This document shows, in pieces, positions 47,029 to 56,982 of a DNA stretch of 64,000 nucleotides. Numbering within the stretch: position 1 is the stretch's first letter; each line of letters starts with the position of its first letter. The stretch is from the NCBI RefSeq assembly GCF_017876165.1, contig NZ_JAGINQ010000003.1:1-64000 (forward strand). The letters are read 5' to 3'. This DNA is from Azospirillum soli. GTDB taxonomy: Bacteria > Pseudomonadota > Alphaproteobacteria > Azospirillales > Azospirillaceae. Under the pieces are notes generated by a model. The model did not search any database, was not told where the DNA came from, and saw only the letters and a program-made list of their open reading frames with translations. A program made the position numbers and the translations under genes.

Positions 47029-47877
47029 ATGCTAAAGCAGCTTGGCACCAAGGCGCGTGAATCTATTGGCAAGTTGGCCCTGAAGAGCAGCGTGGCCGTC
47101 GCGGCCTGCGTGGCGGCGTTCTGCGCGACGCCGGCCTCGGCCGGGTCGGTGACGCAGCCCGGCGAGACCATCGGTCTGGCCGTCGGCGCGCCCCTGCCGG
47201 AGGGCGTGTATTTCGTCGACACCTTCGACTGGGGCGTCCGCCGTGGGGAGAACGGCAATCCGGACGTGACGCTGGGCGTGAACATCCCGGTGCTGGCGTG
47301 GTCCACGCCGGCCAAGCTGCTCGGCGCGCGGGTTCAACTGCTGGCCGCCCTGCCCGCCCTGGAGGTCGGCATCGAGGACGCCGACCACGAGAACGGCATG
47401 TACAACCCGTTCCTGGCCGGACAGCTGGCCTGGGATCTGGGGAACGGGCTGGGCGTCAGCTACCTGCTGGGCGTCTATTTGCCGGTGGGCAACCGCCTGG
47501 GGTTCGATTCGACCTCGATCAACCAGCGGCTCGGCATCAGCTACACCGCCGATGACTGGAACCTCACGGCCAACACCATCTACGGCATCAACACACGGTC
47601 GGTGTCGAAGACGGTCAACCCGGACTTCCTAAACATCGACCTCACCGCGACGAAGAATTTCGGCAAGTGGACGGTCGGTCCAGTTGGCTTCGCGTCGTGG
47701 GACCTGAACAAGCCGACGGCCAATTACGCCAAGCAGGAGCAGATCGCGCTGGGTGCGCTTGTCGGCTACAACTTCGAAAAGATCATCCTGCAGGGCTATC
47801 TGACCCGCACGGTGCATGAGAAGAACTACGGCGGCGACGACACCCGCGCCTGGGGCCGCGTCATCATTCCGTTCTGA
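47029..47877 (+). CDS. Outer-membrane protein of the phenol-MetA/transporter-like family
   Basis: 282 residues with a signal peptide (VAVAACVAAFCATPASA). The mature part has repeated amphipathic strands ending in aromatic residues (LGVNIPVLAWSTP, LGVSYLLGVYLPVGNRLGF, LTANTIYGINT, WTVGPVGFASWDL) and a C-terminal Phe (VIIPF), as expected for a small outer-membrane barrel of the meta-pathway phenol degradation type. The substrate is unknown. MLKQLGTK after GGGGGAAGAA is the chosen start. It shares a hairpin terminator with convergent recA. Confidence 0.8.
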   Translation: MLKQLGTKARESIGKLALKSSVAVAACVAAFCATPASAGSVTQPGETIGLAVGAPLPEGVYFVDTFDWGVRRGENGNPDVTLGVNIPVLAWSTPAKLLGARVQLLAALPALEVGIEDADHENGMYNPFLAGQLAWDLGNGLGVSYLLGVYLPVGNRLGFDSTSINQRLGISYTADDWNLTANTIYGINTRSVSKTVNPDFLNIDLTATKNFGKWTVGPVGFASWDLNKPTANYAKQEQIALGALVGYNFEKIILQGYLTRTVHEKNYGGDDTRAWGRVIIPF

Positions 47878-47891
47878 GTTTTCCAAAGAAA

Positions 47892-47918
47892 AAGCCCCTC
47901 TCCGGTGGAGAGGGGCTT
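47892..47918. terminator. Bidirectional terminator between the outer-membrane gene and recA
   Basis: AAGCCCCTCTCC and GGAGAGGGGCTT pair exactly across a 3-base loop. Read on the minus strand it is followed by TTTTTC, so it is a good intrinsic terminator for recA. The same 12-base arm recurs after kup. Confidence 0.85.
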
Positions 47919-47944
47919 CGTTCGTCAGCGGAGGCCGCCGCGAC

Positions 47945-49024
47945 TTACTCCGGAGAGGCAGCGTCGCCGTCGGTTTCCGGGGTGCCCATCATGGCGTCGG
48001 CGACAAGGCCGGCGTTGCCGCGGATCTTCGCCTCGATGGCGTTGGCCATGTCGGGGTTGTTCCGCAGGTAGTTCTTGGCGTTCTCGCGGCCCTGGCCGAT
48101 GCGGGTGCCGTCGTAGGAGAACCACGCGCCGGACTTCTCCACCACGCCGGCCTGGATGCCGAGGTCGAGAAGCTCGCCCACCTTGGAGACGCCCTCGCCG
48201 TACATGATGTCGAACTCGACCACGCGGAACGGCGGGGCCATCTTGTTCTTCACCACCTTCACGCGGGTCTGGTTGCCCACCACCGTCTCGCGGTCCTTGA
48301 TGGAGCCGATGCGGCGGATGTCCAGACGGACCGAGGCGTAGAACTTCAGCGCGTTGCCGCCCGTCGTCGTCTCCGGGTTGCCGAACATCACGCCGATCTT
48401 CAGGCGGATCTGGTTGATGAAGATCACCAGGCAGTTCGACTTGGCGATCGAGCCGGTCAGCTTGCGCAACGCCTGGCTCATCAGGCGGGCGTGCAGGCCG
48501 ACGTGGCTGTCGCCCATCTCGCCTTCCAGTTCGGCGCGCGGCACCAGCGCGGCGACCGAGTCGACCACCAGCACGTCGATGGCGCCGGAGCGCACCAGCG
48601 TGTCGGCGATCTCCAGCGCCTGCTCACCGGCGTCGGGCTGAGAGATCAGCAACTCGTCGATGTTCACGCCGAGCTTGCGGGCATAGGCCGGGTCGAGCGC
48701 GTGCTCCGCGTCCACGAAGGCGCAGGTGCCGCCGGCCTTCTGGGCCTGGGCGATGGCGTGCAGCGCCAGCGTCGTCTTGCCCGAGCTTTCCGGACCGTAA
48801 ATCTCGACGATACGGCCGCGCGGCAGGCCACCGATGCCCAGCGCGATGTCGAGGCCGAGCGAGCCGGTGGAAACGACCTCCGTCTCGACCGTGTTCTCGC
48901 GGGCGCCGAGCTTCATGATCGAGCCTTTGCCGAAGGCGCGCTCGATCTGGCTCAGCGCGGCGTCCAGGGCCTTCTGCTTATCCATGGAATCCTTCTCGAC
49001 CAAACGAAGCTGTGCGGACGACAT
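47945..49024 (-). CDS. recA: Recombinase A
   Basis: 359 residues. Walker A GPESSGKT at 77-84, the Walker B-like LLISQ ... [10 protein letters not shown], loop L2 [28 protein letters not shown]-type region and an acidic C-tail (DGDAASPE). It forms the DNA strand-exchange filament and triggers the SOS response. The ATG at 49024 has GGGAGA upstream; Met14 ([11 protein letters not shown]) is a less likely start. A perfect alphaproteobacterial SOS box lies about 90 bases upstream. Confidence 0.98.
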   Translation of the reverse strand: MSSAQLRLVEKDSMDKQKALDAALSQIERAFGKGSIMKLGARENTVETEVVSTGSLGLDIALGIGGLPRGRIVEIYGPESSGKTTLALHAIAQAQKAGGTCAFVDAEHALDPAYARKLGVNIDELLISQPDAGEQALEIADTLVRSGAIDVLVVDSVAALVPRAELEGEMGDSHVGLHARLMSQALRKLTGSIAKSNCLVIFINQIRLKIGVMFGNPETTTGGNALKFYASVRLDIRRIGSIKDRETVVGNQTRVKVVKNKMAPPFRVVEFDIMYGEGVSKVGELLDLGIQAGVVEKSGAWFSYDGTRIGQGRENAKNYLRNNPDMANAIEAKIRGNAGLVADAMMGTPETDGDAASPE

Positions 49025-49112
49025 GCCCGTCTCCCTCTCTTAGATCACACGGCCGAAGCTCTTGCAACGGGGCACATCGTACCAGTTTCGTTCTCTTCGG
49101 CAAAGGCAAAAA

Positions 49113-49127
49113 GTTCACTGTATGTTC
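49113..49127 (-). promoter_or_regulatory. LexA (SOS) box of recA
   Basis: GTTC-ACTGTAT-GTTC, exactly the alphaproteobacterial LexA operator GTTC-N7-GTTC, in the recA promoter region 89-103 bases before the start codon. Confidence 0.85.
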
Positions 49128-49224
49128 TCATTTTTAGGCCTGTTGTTCAGGCAGGTTGCCACCGATGCGCGGGCGGCATGGAGTTGGTGCTGGGTTAGGG
49201 TTGGGGACCGTCGCGGAGGATCGC

Positions 49225-49746
49225 ATGAGGCCCCTGAAATCCACGCTCGACCGCATGATCGACCGGCTAACGGCGCAGCGCGTGGCGCTGGGCTGGGCGG
49301 CGGGTTGTGTCGCGGGAACCCATGGTATGGTGATGGAAGTCGGCCTCGGCAAGGGCCGGACCTACGATCATTTGCGCACCCTGTTTCCGGCGCGGGACAT
49401 CCTGGTGTTCGACATGTGGCTGAGGGTGCCGACTGCGTTGGTGCCCGATGAGGACCGGCTGTTCCTGGGGGATTTCCGGGACACCTTGCCCAAGGCGGCC
49501 GAACGGTTCGGGCGGTCGGTCAGGCTGGTGCACGCCGATGTGGGAAGCGCGCGGGAAGAGGACGAGGACGGGATTAGCGGGTGGGTCGGCGGGTTGATCG
49601 AACCGTTCCTGGCGCCGGGGGCGCTGGTGCTGTCGGACCGACGGGTTGGGCTGTCTGGGTGGGAGGAAGTGGAGGTGCCGGGGACGGAGGCTTGGCCGTA
49701 TTTCGGGTGGCGGGTTGGGCCGTTGTCGTTATTGCCCCCTCCCTAA
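49225..49746 (+). CDS. Putative class I SAM-dependent methyltransferase
   Basis: 173 residues starting MRPLKSTLDRMIDRL. The SAM-binding glycine loop is VMEVGLGKGRTYDHL (about 47-61), followed by an acidic residue after strand 2 (ILVFDMW) and FLGDFRDTLPKAAERFG. GGAGGA lies 4 bases before the ATG. The substrate is unknown. It diverges from recA and converges on cckA. Confidence 0.8.
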   Translation: MRPLKSTLDRMIDRLTAQRVALGWAAGCVAGTHGMVMEVGLGKGRTYDHLRTLFPARDILVFDMWLRVPTALVPDEDRLFLGDFRDTLPKAAERFGRSVRLVHADVGSAREEDEDGISGWVGGLIEPFLAPGALVLSDRRVGLSGWEEVEVPGTEAWPYFGWRVGPLSLLPPP

Positions 49747-49771
49747 CCCTCCCCCGCTTTGCAGGGGAGGG
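49747..49771. terminator. Hairpin between the methyltransferase and cckA
   Basis: CCCTCCCC and GGGGAGGG pair exactly across a 9-base loop, directly after the methyltransferase stop and 3 bases from the cckA stop, so it can serve both convergent genes. Confidence 0.6.
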
Positions 49772-49774
49772 AAT

Positions 49775-52315
49775 TTACTTCCCTTCCCGGATGACCTCTT
49801 TGACCTTGGAGGCGAGCTGCTTCAGGGAAAAGGGTTTGGGGAGGAAGTGGGCGACTTCGACGCCGTCGATCTCGCCGAGGCGGTCCTCGGCGTAGCCGGA
49901 GATGAAGATCACCTTCATTTCCGGGCGCATCTTGCGAACGTGGCGGGCCAGCGTCGGGCCGTCCATCTGCGGCATGACGACGTCGGTTATCAGAAGGTCG
50001 ATGCGGCTGCCGTCGGTGCCGATCTGCTGCATCGCGGCCTCGCCGTTCTTCGCCTCCAGGACCTGATAGCCTTTGTTGCGCAGAGCGCGGGCGGAGAAGA
50101 CGCGGACGGCGTCCTCGTCCTCCACCAGCAGGATGGTGCCGGAGCCGGTCAGGTCGCTGCCGCGCCGCTCGCGCGGTTCGCCATGGTCCACGGGCTTCAC
50201 CTCGCCTTGGTGGCGGGGCAGCAGGAGGGTGAAGGTCGTCCCCTCCCCCACCACCGAATCGACCAGAACGAAGCCGCCGGTCTGGCGCACGATGCCATAG
50301 ACGGTGGACAGACCGAGGCCGGTGCCGGAGCCGACCTCCTTGGTGGAGAAGAACGGCTCGAAGATGCGTTGCAGGTTCTCCTTGGGGATGCCGCAGCCGG
50401 TGTCGATGACCTCCACGGAGATGTATTCGCCGGCCGGAATGGTCTCGTGCTCGCGGCGCTGGGGGTGCGTGACGGTGTGATTGGAGGTGACGATGGTCAG
50501 CCGCCCACCGCCGGCCATGGCGTCGCGGGCGTTGACCACGAGGTTGATGATGACCTGCTCCAGCTGGTTCTGGTCCACCTTGATGAGGCCGAGGTCGCGG
50601 CCGTGGATCATCTTCAGCTCGATGTTCTCGCCGATCAGGCGACGCATCAGGTTCGCGAGTTCGGCCAGGACGTCGGTGACGCTGAGGATGCGCGGCTGTA
50701 GCGTCTGCTGGCGCGAGAAGGCCAGAAGCTGGCGCACGAGGTTGGCCGCGCGGTTGGCGTTCTGCTTGATCTGCATAATGTCGCTGAAGGACTGGTCGCC
50801 CGGCTTGTGCCGGAGCAGAAGCAGGTCGCAGAAGCCGATCATCGCGGTCAGCAGGTTGTTGAAGTCGTGGGCCACGCCGCCGGCCAGCTGGCCGACCGCC
50901 TGCATCTTCTGCGACTGGGCGAACTGGGCCTCCAGGCTCTTGCGCTCGGTCATATCGATGAAGTGCAGGATCAGGCCCGCCCCACCCTCCGCCCCGACGC
51001 CGCCGAGGCGGCGGGCGTAGAGCTGGGCCACCAGTTCGCGCCCGCCGGACAGGCGTACCTCCAGCGGAGCGGCCGGGTCGGCGCCGCCCTGCACGGCGGT
51101 CAGACGCTCGGCCACCATGGTGCGCTCGGCCGGCACGATCAGGTCGGCCATGGGACGGCCGATGACGCTCATCGATTCGCTTTCGATCAGGGTCAGGAAG
51201 GCCTGGTTGCATTCGGCCAGACGCCCGCCCTCGTCCACCAGAGCGATGCCGATGGGCGCGTCCTCGAAGAAGCGCTGGAAGCGCTGTTCGGACAGGCGCA
51301 GGGCCTCCTGCCATTCGCGCTCCGGGGTCAGGTCGCGGACGACGGAGCGGGTGTGGACGGTGTGGCCGTCCTCCGCCTTCACCACGGTCTGTGCGATCGA
51401 CGCCTGGAAGCGGCGGCCCTGGAGCCCGCGCATGGCGACCTCGCCGCGCTGCTCCACCCCGCCGCCCTCCAGAAGGTCGTAGGGGGCGGCGTTGACGGGC
51501 GGGTGGGCCAGCACCTCGTGCAGGCGCCGGCTGCTCTCCATAAGGTCGCGGGGCGCGCAGCCCAGCCACTTCGCCAGTGTGGCGTTCACGAACAGGAAAT
51601 GGCCGTCCTGATCGACGGAGAAGAAGCCGACCGGCGCGTGGTCCATGAAGTCCACGAGCTTTGCCTGCTCGCGCAGCATCACCTGGTCAAGCTCGCGCCG
51701 GGCGGTGATGTCCTCCACCCGCCAGAGCGCGGCGCCGGGATGGCCGTCGATGGGCTGGGCCTGGATGCGCCGCCATTCGGTCGGCCGCCCGTCGCGCAGA
51801 ACCGCCAGCTCGGCCGTGGCGGAGACGCCGCCGCGCACGCGCTCGTGCAGGCGGCGGAACTCGGCGGCGCTGTCGGGGTCGGCGGCGAACTGGCGCTCCA
51901 GCGCGCGGAGCGGCGGCTCGCCCTCGCTCCAGCCGATCAGGGTGCGGAAGGCGGTGTTGACGAAGACGACATGGCCCGAGCCGTCGCAGACGAGCTGGCC
52001 GGTGGGCAGCCCCTCCAGCGCGCCGCCGAGCAGGACGCCGGTGTGGGTCAGGCGCCGCCGCGTCATGCTGAGCCGGATTGCCAGAACGGTCGCGCCGGTC
52101 GCGGCGACGGCGATGCCGATCCAGGCCAGAACATCGTGGTCGAGCACGAGGCCCGCCGCCATCACCGCCAGCCCGATGACGGCCAGCGCCGACAGCGCCA
52201 CGGCGGCCATCGCCCGGCCGGACCGATCCGACGCGGCGCCGGTCATGCCGCCCATGGATCCGGCCGGAAGACCGGCGCGGGCGCCGTCGACGAAGGATGA
52301 GGTTGCGTCGTCCAC
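49775..52315 (-). CDS. cckA: Hybrid histidine kinase CckA
   Basis: 846 residues: two N-terminal transmembrane helices (about 36-85), about three PAS-like sensor regions, a HisKA box ([22 protein letters not shown]), a HATPase domain ([32 protein letters not shown]) and a C-terminal receiver ([11 protein letters not shown]; phosphoacceptor in [13 protein letters not shown]; Lys in [11 protein letters not shown]). CckA feeds the ChpT-CtrA phosphorelay, which controls flagellar genes in Rhodospirillales and the cell cycle in Caulobacter. Its place next to the flhB operon fits this. Confidence 0.93.
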   Translation of the reverse strand: MDDATSSFVDGARAGLPAGSMGGMTGAASDRSGRAMAAVALSALAVIGLAVMAAGLVLDHDVLAWIGIAVAATGATVLAIRLSMTRRRLTHTGVLLGGALEGLPTGQLVCDGSGHVVFVNTAFRTLIGWSEGEPPLRALERQFAADPDSAAEFRRLHERVRGGVSATAELAVLRDGRPTEWRRIQAQPIDGHPGAALWRVEDITARRELDQVMLREQAKLVDFMDHAPVGFFSVDQDGHFLFVNATLAKWLGCAPRDLMESSRRLHEVLAHPPVNAAPYDLLEGGGVEQRGEVAMRGLQGRRFQASIAQTVVKAEDGHTVHTRSVVRDLTPEREWQEALRLSEQRFQRFFEDAPIGIALVDEGGRLAECNQAFLTLIESESMSVIGRPMADLIVPAERTMVAERLTAVQGGADPAAPLEVRLSGGRELVAQLYARRLGGVGAEGGAGLILHFIDMTERKSLEAQFAQSQKMQAVGQLAGGVAHDFNNLLTAMIGFCDLLLLRHKPGDQSFSDIMQIKQNANRAANLVRQLLAFSRQQTLQPRILSVTDVLAELANLMRRLIGENIELKMIHGRDLGLIKVDQNQLEQVIINLVVNARDAMAGGGRLTIVTSNHTVTHPQRREHETIPAGEYISVEVIDTGCGIPKENLQRIFEPFFSTKEVGSGTGLGLSTVYGIVRQTGGFVLVDSVVGEGTTFTLLLPRHQGEVKPVDHGEPRERRGSDLTGSGTILLVEDEDAVRVFSARALRNKGYQVLEAKNGEAAMQQIGTDGSRIDLLITDVVMPQMDGPTLARHVRKMRPEMKVIFISGYAEDRLGEIDGVEVAHFLPKPFSLKQLASKVKEVIREGK

Positions 52316-52364
52316 CGAAACTCCGAAAAGCCGTTCGCCACCGGGAGGGGGCGCGCGACGCCGA

Positions 52365-53441
52365 TCAGTTCCGCGCCGAACGCCCCTTCAGCTTGAAAAC
52401 ATAGGTAATGACTTCCGCGACCGCGCGATAGTGCTCGGACGGCACTTCTTCGTCGATGTCGCATGTGGCGTAGAGCGCGCGGGCGAGCGGCGGGTTCTCC
52501 ATCACCGGGACGTCGTTCGCCTCGGCGATCTCGCGGATTTTGAAGGCGATCTGATCGGCGCCCTTGGCAACCACCATGGGCGCGCCCATCGTCTGCGAGT
52601 CGTATTTCAGCGCGACGGCGAAGTGGGTCGGGTTCGTCACCACCACGTCGGCGCTGGGCACGGCGGCCATCATGCGTTTGCGCGCGCGTTCGAAGCGGAG
52701 CTGCCGGATGCGGCCCTTCACATGGGGGTCGCCTTCGGCCTGCTTGTGCTCGTCCTTCACCTCCTGCTTCGTCATCTTCATCTTTTTGTTGTAGCTGTGA
52801 CGCTGCCAGAACAGGTCGGCGGCGGCGATCACCGTGAGGATCGCCAGCACGCCGGCCAGCAGGCGGAAGGTGAGGCTGTCCATCTCGCGGACCAGCAGCA
52901 TCATGTCGATGCCGATGAAATGCTCGATGCCGGTCATCATCGGCTGCAACGCCATGTAGGCGACGACACCGACCACCGCCAGCTTGGCCAGGCTTTTGCC
53001 GAGTTCGACGAGTTTCTCGACCGTGAACATGTTCTTCAGGCCGGGCAGCGGATTCAGCTTCTCGAATTTCGGCGCGATCAGCGACCAGGAGACGTTGAAC
53101 CCCTTCTGCCCGACCGTTCCGATCACGCCCGCAAAGCCCAGCAGCAGAAGCGGCAGCCACAACGCCCACAGTGTGTCCTTCAGCAGGCGCATCAAAACCA
53201 TCCCGACCGATGCCTGATCCATGGGGATCTGGTCGAAATTGGCGAAGTAGTAATTCAGGCGCGGGACCATCCCCTTCATGGTGCCCGGCAGGATTGACAC
53301 CAGAATGACGAGGGCGGCCGCCACCATCAGCCAGTTGCCGATTTCCTGGGTGAGCGCGTAGCGACCTTCCTTATGGGCCTCGTCGAGCTTCTTTTGTGTC
53401 GGCTCTTCTGTTTTGGATGACTCGTCCGCGTCTTCGGACAC
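52365..53441 (-). CDS. flhB: Flagellar export apparatus protein FlhB
   Basis: 358 residues with four transmembrane helices and the autocleavage site Asn270-Pro271-Thr272-His273 (VTNPTHFAVAL). The basic cytosolic linker (QRHSYNKKMKMTKQEVKDEHK) is typical. FlhB switches export from rod/hook to filament substrates. It is the last gene of the leftward unit flgB-flgC-fliE-fliQ-fliR-flhB and lies just upstream of cckA on the same strand. A second, short FlhB-like gene lies at 56656. Confidence 0.97.
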   Translation of the reverse strand: MSEDADESSKTEEPTQKKLDEAHKEGRYALTQEIGNWLMVAAALVILVSILPGTMKGMVPRLNYYFANFDQIPMDQASVGMVLMRLLKDTLWALWLPLLLLGFAGVIGTVGQKGFNVSWSLIAPKFEKLNPLPGLKNMFTVEKLVELGKSLAKLAVVGVVAYMALQPMMTGIEHFIGIDMMLLVREMDSLTFRLLAGVLAILTVIAAADLFWQRHSYNKKMKMTKQEVKDEHKQAEGDPHVKGRIRQLRFERARKRMMAAVPSADVVVTNPTHFAVALKYDSQTMGAPMVVAKGADQIAFKIREIAEANDVPVMENPPLARALYATCDIDEEVPSEHYRAVAEVITYVFKLKGRSARN

Positions 53442-53457
53442 CGGCTTTCCTCCCCGA

Positions 53458-54228
53458 TCAGGTCGGTTTCAGGAAATCGACGAAGGCCGCCTCGAAATGG
53501 GTCAGCCAGAACATCATCATCGCCGCCAGCGTCAGCGCGAACATGAACAGCCCGAGCGCCACCTGTATCGACGTGAACAGGAAGAAGACCTGGATCTGCG
53601 GCGCCAGCTTGTTCAGCAGGCCCAGCGCCAGCGCGAACAGCATGCCCGAGATGAGGAACGGCGCCGACATCTGGACGCCTAGCAGAAAGCTTTTCGACAC
53701 CAGCTGGCCGACCACGTTGGCCATGTCGTCGATGGGGATCGGCGCGCCGGGCACGAAGGTGGCGTAGCTGTCCACCACCGCCATGATCAGCAGATGGTGC
53801 AGGTTGGTGATGAAGATCAGCAACAGCCCCAGCCAGCCCATAAGCGCGCCCGGCAGCGAACCCTGGGAAGCCATGGCCGGGTTGAACATCTGCGCGTTGG
53901 CAAGGCCGGTCTGCAGCGCGATGATGGTGCCCGCCACCTCCAGCGCGCCCATCAGCAGGCGCGCCACGGTGCCCAGGAAGATGCCCACCGCCATTTCCCC
54001 CACCATGAGCACGAGGAGGCTGAAGACGTTGGACGGCATCGCCGGCATGCGGTCGGTCAGAATCGGGGCGACCAGGACGCTGACGGCTAGCGAGAAGAGG
54101 AGGCGCGTACGCGCGGAAACGAAAGCGTCGCCGATGGTCGGCATCACGCTGAAGGCGGTGCCGACCCGCGTGAAGACCAGCAGCCAGACGAACAGCTGCT
54201 CCCCCAGAAGCTGCTGAAGGACGTTCAT
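53458..54228 (-). CDS. fliR: Flagellar export gate protein FliR
   Basis: 256 residues, about six hydrophobic helices, with FliR motifs (VFTRVGTAFSVMPTIGD, FLLGVQMSAPFLISGML, ALGLLNKLAPQIQVFFL). It forms the core of the export gate with FliP and FliQ. Its start overlaps the fliQ stop by ATGA and it is followed by flhB after 16 bases. Confidence 0.96.
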   Translation of the reverse strand: MNVLQQLLGEQLFVWLLVFTRVGTAFSVMPTIGDAFVSARTRLLFSLAVSVLVAPILTDRMPAMPSNVFSLLVLMVGEMAVGIFLGTVARLLMGALEVAGTIIALQTGLANAQMFNPAMASQGSLPGALMGWLGLLLIFITNLHHLLIMAVVDSYATFVPGAPIPIDDMANVVGQLVSKSFLLGVQMSAPFLISGMLFALALGLLNKLAPQIQVFFLFTSIQVALGLFMFALTLAAMMMFWLTHFEAAFVDFLKPT

Positions 54229-54527
54229 CCGCCGGCGCCGGGCACGCCGTTCGATCCGGTCCCGATGGCGACGATGCGGTCGGCGATCTCGTGCTGGAAG
54301 AACTCCCGCAATTCACCCAGCATGAAGGGCATCAGCAGGATCGACAGACCAAAGACCACCAGCACCTTCGGCACCATGGCGAGCGTCTGCTCGTTGATCT
54401 GGGTCACAGCCTGAAAGACCGAGATGACCGTGCCGACCGCCATCATGATGACGAGGATCGGCCCCATCACGAAGACCAACGTGACGATGGAGGTGCGGCA
54501 GATCTCGATGACTTCGGTTTCGTTCAT
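54225..54527 (-). CDS. fliQ: Flagellar export gate protein FliQ
   Basis: 100 residues, two transmembrane hairpin helices, motifs ICRTSIVTLVFVMGPILV and FQAVTQINEQTLAMVPK typical of FliQ. It carries a Gly-rich C-terminal tail about ten residues longer than the usual 89. The stop overlaps the fliR ATG. Confidence 0.96.
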   Translation of the reverse strand: MNETEVIEICRTSIVTLVFVMGPILVIMMAVGTVISVFQAVTQINEQTLAMVPKVLVVFGLSILLMPFMLGELREFFQHEIADRIVAIGTGSNGVPGAGG

Positions 54528-54567
54528 GGCGGGAGGACCAGAGAAAGCGCGCCGTCGGATCGGCCCA

Positions 54568-54867
54568 TCAGATCGGCATGCGCAGGATTTCCTGATAGGC
54601 GCTCAGCACCTTGTCGCGCACGGTGGTGACAGTCTGCAGCGTCACCTCGGCGTTGGTGACGGCCTGCACCACGTCGGTCAGGTCGGCCTGCCCGACGGCG
54701 GCCAGCGCGGTCATCTTTTCACCCTGCTTCAGGGTGCCGATGCCGTCCTTGGCGGCCTGTTCCAGCACGTCGCCGAAGGACACGCCGTCACGCGGCCCCA
54801 TGCCGGGACCGGTCGTCCGGGCGGCGGTGGAGGCGTAGGCCGCGGCGGCGTTGATGGGGTTGACCAT
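54568..54867 (-). CDS. fliE: Flagellar hook-basal body complex protein FliE
   Basis: 99 residues. The C-terminal half shows the FliE pattern (ADLTDVVQAVTNAEVTLQTV ... RDKVLSAYQEILRMPI) that joins the MS ring to the proximal rod. The N-terminal part is Ala/Gly-rich and poorly conserved, as usual. It lies between flgC and fliQ. Confidence 0.94.
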   Translation of the reverse strand: MVNPINAAAAYASTAARTTGPGMGPRDGVSFGDVLEQAAKDGIGTLKQGEKMTALAAVGQADLTDVVQAVTNAEVTLQTVTTVRDKVLSAYQEILRMPI

Positions 54868-54927
54868 GGGACGGGTTTCCTTCCTTCAGGCGGCCGGATC
54901 AGGTGCGGAGGGTATCGCCCAGCACCG

Positions 54928-55338
54928 TCAGGTGCGGAGAATATCAATCGTGCGGGTCAGCATCTGACGCGCGCTGTCAATGGCGGACAGGTTGGCTTCG
55001 TAGGAGCGCTGGGCCTCGCGCATGTCCATCGCCTCGATGATCGAGCTGACGTTGGGCATCAGCACGTAGCCGTCGGCGTCGGCCGAGGGGTGCGACGGGT
55101 CGTAGCGCCGTTCGAAATCCTTCTTGTCCACGTCGATCTTGGCGACGCGGACCGTCTCCACCCCCATCTGGCGGTCGAGCGCGTTCTGGAAGGTGATGAC
55201 CTTGCGCCGGTACGGCAGATCGCCCGGCGTTTCGGCCGTGGTGTTGGCGTTCGCCAAGTTTTCCGCGATGACCTTCAGGCGCGTGCCCTGCACCTTCATG
55301 CCGGAGGCGGAAACCGCCATTGCCTTGTAGAGGTCCAT
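54928..55338 (-). CDS. flgC: Flagellar proximal rod protein FlgC
   Basis: 136 residues with the N-terminal rod motif SASGMKVQGTRLKVIAENLANANTT and the C-terminal helix (MREAQRSYEANLSAIDSARQML), plus the MPNVS segment typical of FlgC. It follows flgB by 22 bases. Confidence 0.96.
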   Translation of the reverse strand: MDLYKAMAVSASGMKVQGTRLKVIAENLANANTTAETPGDLPYRRKVITFQNALDRQMGVETVRVAKIDVDKKDFERRYDPSHPSADADGYVLMPNVSSIIEAMDMREAQRSYEANLSAIDSARQMLTRTIDILRT

Positions 55339-55360
55339 GCCGTGTCTCCCCTACCCCTCC

Positions 55361-55768
55361 TCAGCCGCCGCCGCTGCGCATCGCGGTCCGGATCATGTTG
55401 ACCTGTTTCTTGTAGAGGTTGGTGATGGTCTGGTAGTCCATGGCGTTCTGACCGACCTTCATCATCTGCTCTTCAAGGATGACGTTGTTGCCGTCGGGCG
55501 CCGTCTCGTACGGGTTCTTCTGGCGCTGTTCCTTGTCCATGCCGCCCGCGCCGCGCGTCCCCTGAAGGTGGGCGGCGTTGGTCACGCTGGCCTGCAAACG
55601 GCGGCTGTCGGACAGGGCGTCGCGGAAGGAGAAGGGCTTCAGGTCGTTGCCCTTGAACTCCGGCGTGTCGGCGTTGGCGATGTTCTGGGCAAGCACCTGC
55701 TGGCGCTGGGTCAGCCAGCCCATCTTGCGCGACATCAGCTTGAAGAGGCCGAGATTGCCGAGGTCCAT
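55361..55768 (-). CDS. flgB: Flagellar proximal rod protein FlgB
   Basis: 135 residues starting MDLGNLGLFKLMSRKMGWL. It shows the rod-protein motif QRQQVLAQNIANADTPEFKG, where FlgB is cut short in the middle, and the C-terminal MDYQTITNLYKKQVNMIRTA. First gene of the leftward flagellar unit. The longer frame to 55801 is not needed. The region 55769-56007 is the shared divergent promoter area with the PCuAC gene. Confidence 0.96.
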   Translation of the reverse strand: MDLGNLGLFKLMSRKMGWLTQRQQVLAQNIANADTPEFKGNDLKPFSFRDALSDSRRLQASVTNAAHLQGTRGAGGMDKEQRQKNPYETAPDGNNVILEEQMMKVGQNAMDYQTITNLYKKQVNMIRTAMRSGGG

Positions 55769-56007
55769 GGCCCTGTCCCGGAAATGAAGTTCCCCACGCA
55801 CGCGAAATCGCGGACGCGGCGGGTCACGTTGATGGTCGCCTGTTTATGTTAATGAAGAATGAATGCGGGGTGTCGGCCCACGACTGAACCTCGCCGGTTG
55901 AGCCCTCAGGCGGACCTGGGCCGACTGGAAGGTGGCCGGCTGGACGGTGGCCGCCGGCGTGGTAAGGTGGCGGCCAATTCGCGAACGCAGCCGTTGGGAC
56001 GCCGATC

Positions 56008-56568
56008 ATGAGCATGCTCGCCAGAATAGCCGCCTTGACCTTCGCTGGCTTGACCTTCACCGCCGGAACAGCCCTCGCCGATGGAACCGTCGCGGTAACG
56101 GAGCCCTGGGCGCGGGCCGGCACCCCGGCAGCGCGCAGCGGGGCGGCCTTCATGACCATCAAGAATGGCGGAACCGAGGCCGACCGCCTCGTCGGCGCCG
56201 AAACCCCGGTGGCCGAGAAGGCAGAGCTGCACACGCACCTGATGGACAACGGCGTCATGAAGATGCGCGAGGTGGACGCCATCGAGCTGCCCCCCGGCGA
56301 GTCGGTCGCGCTGCGCCCCGGCGGGCTGCACGTCATGCTGATGGGCCTGAAGCAGCCGCTGACCCAGGGCGGCCGGTTCCCGGTAACGCTGACCTTCGCC
56401 AAGGCGGGCGCGGTGACCGTGGAGGTGCCCATCCAGAGCGCGGGCGCCATGGGGCCGAGCGGTATGGGAGCCGGCGGTATGGGAGCCGGCGGTATGGAGC
56501 ATGGCGGAACCGGCCATGGGGCCATGCACCAGCAAATGCACGGGGAGCCGCCGAAGCAGGGACAATAA
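56008..56568 (+). CDS. Periplasmic copper chaperone PCuAC family protein
   Basis: 186 residues with a signal peptide (LARIAALTFAGLTFTAGTALA). It shows the PCuA(C) Cu(I) site: a His/Met pair in ELHTHLMDNGVMKMREV and a His/Met pair in GGLHVMLMGL, spaced as in the family motif. The C-terminal extension is Met/His-rich and partly built from a 15-base tandem repeat (GMGAG units), then EHGGTGHGAMHQQMHG. It delivers copper to cytochrome oxidase. It is oddly placed between two flagellar blocks. Confidence 0.92.
   Translation: MSMLARIAALTFAGLTFTAGTALADGTVAVTEPWARAGTPAARSGAAFMTIKNGGTEADRLVGAETPVAEKAELHTHLMDNGVMKMREVDAIELPPGESVALRPGGLHVMLMGLKQPLTQGGRFPVTLTFAKAGAVTVEVPIQSAGAMGPSGMGAGGMGAGGMEHGGTGHGAMHQQMHGEPPKQGQ
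56461..56497 (+). repeat. 15-bp tandem repeat in the PCuAC gene
   Basis: The unit GGTATGGGAGCCGGC is present twice exactly (56461-56475, 56476-56490), followed by a partial third copy. It is in frame and encodes GMGAG. Confidence 0.85.
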
Positions 56569-56655
56569 GGGAAAGCGCCGCTTACGCTTTCATGCTTCGT
56601 TAAGCATATTCCCACAGGATGCGCGGACTGACCTAGGCCATTCGGCAGGAATCCC

Positions 56656-56982
56656 TTGTCCGCGCCGTCCTCGAACAACCGCCCTCCCGCGCGCCGCCCC
56701 GTGGCGGTGGCGCTGAAGTATGAGTTCGGGACGCAGTCCCTGCCCAAGATCGTGGCCACCGGCAAGGGCCACGTCGCCGAACAGATCCTGGAACTGGCCT
56801 TCGCCAACGACGTGAAGGTGCGCGAGGACGCCGACCTCGTGCAGGTTCTGTCGGCCATCGACGTGGACAGTGAAATCCCAATCGAGGCCATCGCCGCCGT
56901 GGCGGAGATCCTCGCCTACGTCTACCGCGCCAACGGCACGATGCCGCGGGACGGGGATGAACTGCCGGGAGACGCGCCGTGA
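56656..56982 (+). CDS. Short FlhB-like protein (FlhB C-terminal domain homologue, FhlB type)
   Basis: 108 residues, TTG start with AGGAAT upstream. It matches the cytosolic domain of FlhB after the cleavage site (RRPVAVALKYEFGTQSLPKIVATGKGHVAEQILE ... ADLVQVLSAIDVDSEIPIEAIAAVAEILAYVYR compared with FAVALKYDSQTMGAPMVVAKG ... VPSEHYRAVAEVITYVF). It has no membrane part and no NPTH. Such stand-alone forms can substitute for the FlhB C-terminus or tune substrate switching. First gene of the rightward flagellar unit, overlapping the next gene by GTGA. Confidence 0.85.
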   Translation: MSAPSSNNRPPARRPVAVALKYEFGTQSLPKIVATGKGHVAEQILELAFANDVKVREDADLVQVLSAIDVDSEIPIEAIAAVAEILAYVYRANGTMPRDGDELPGDAP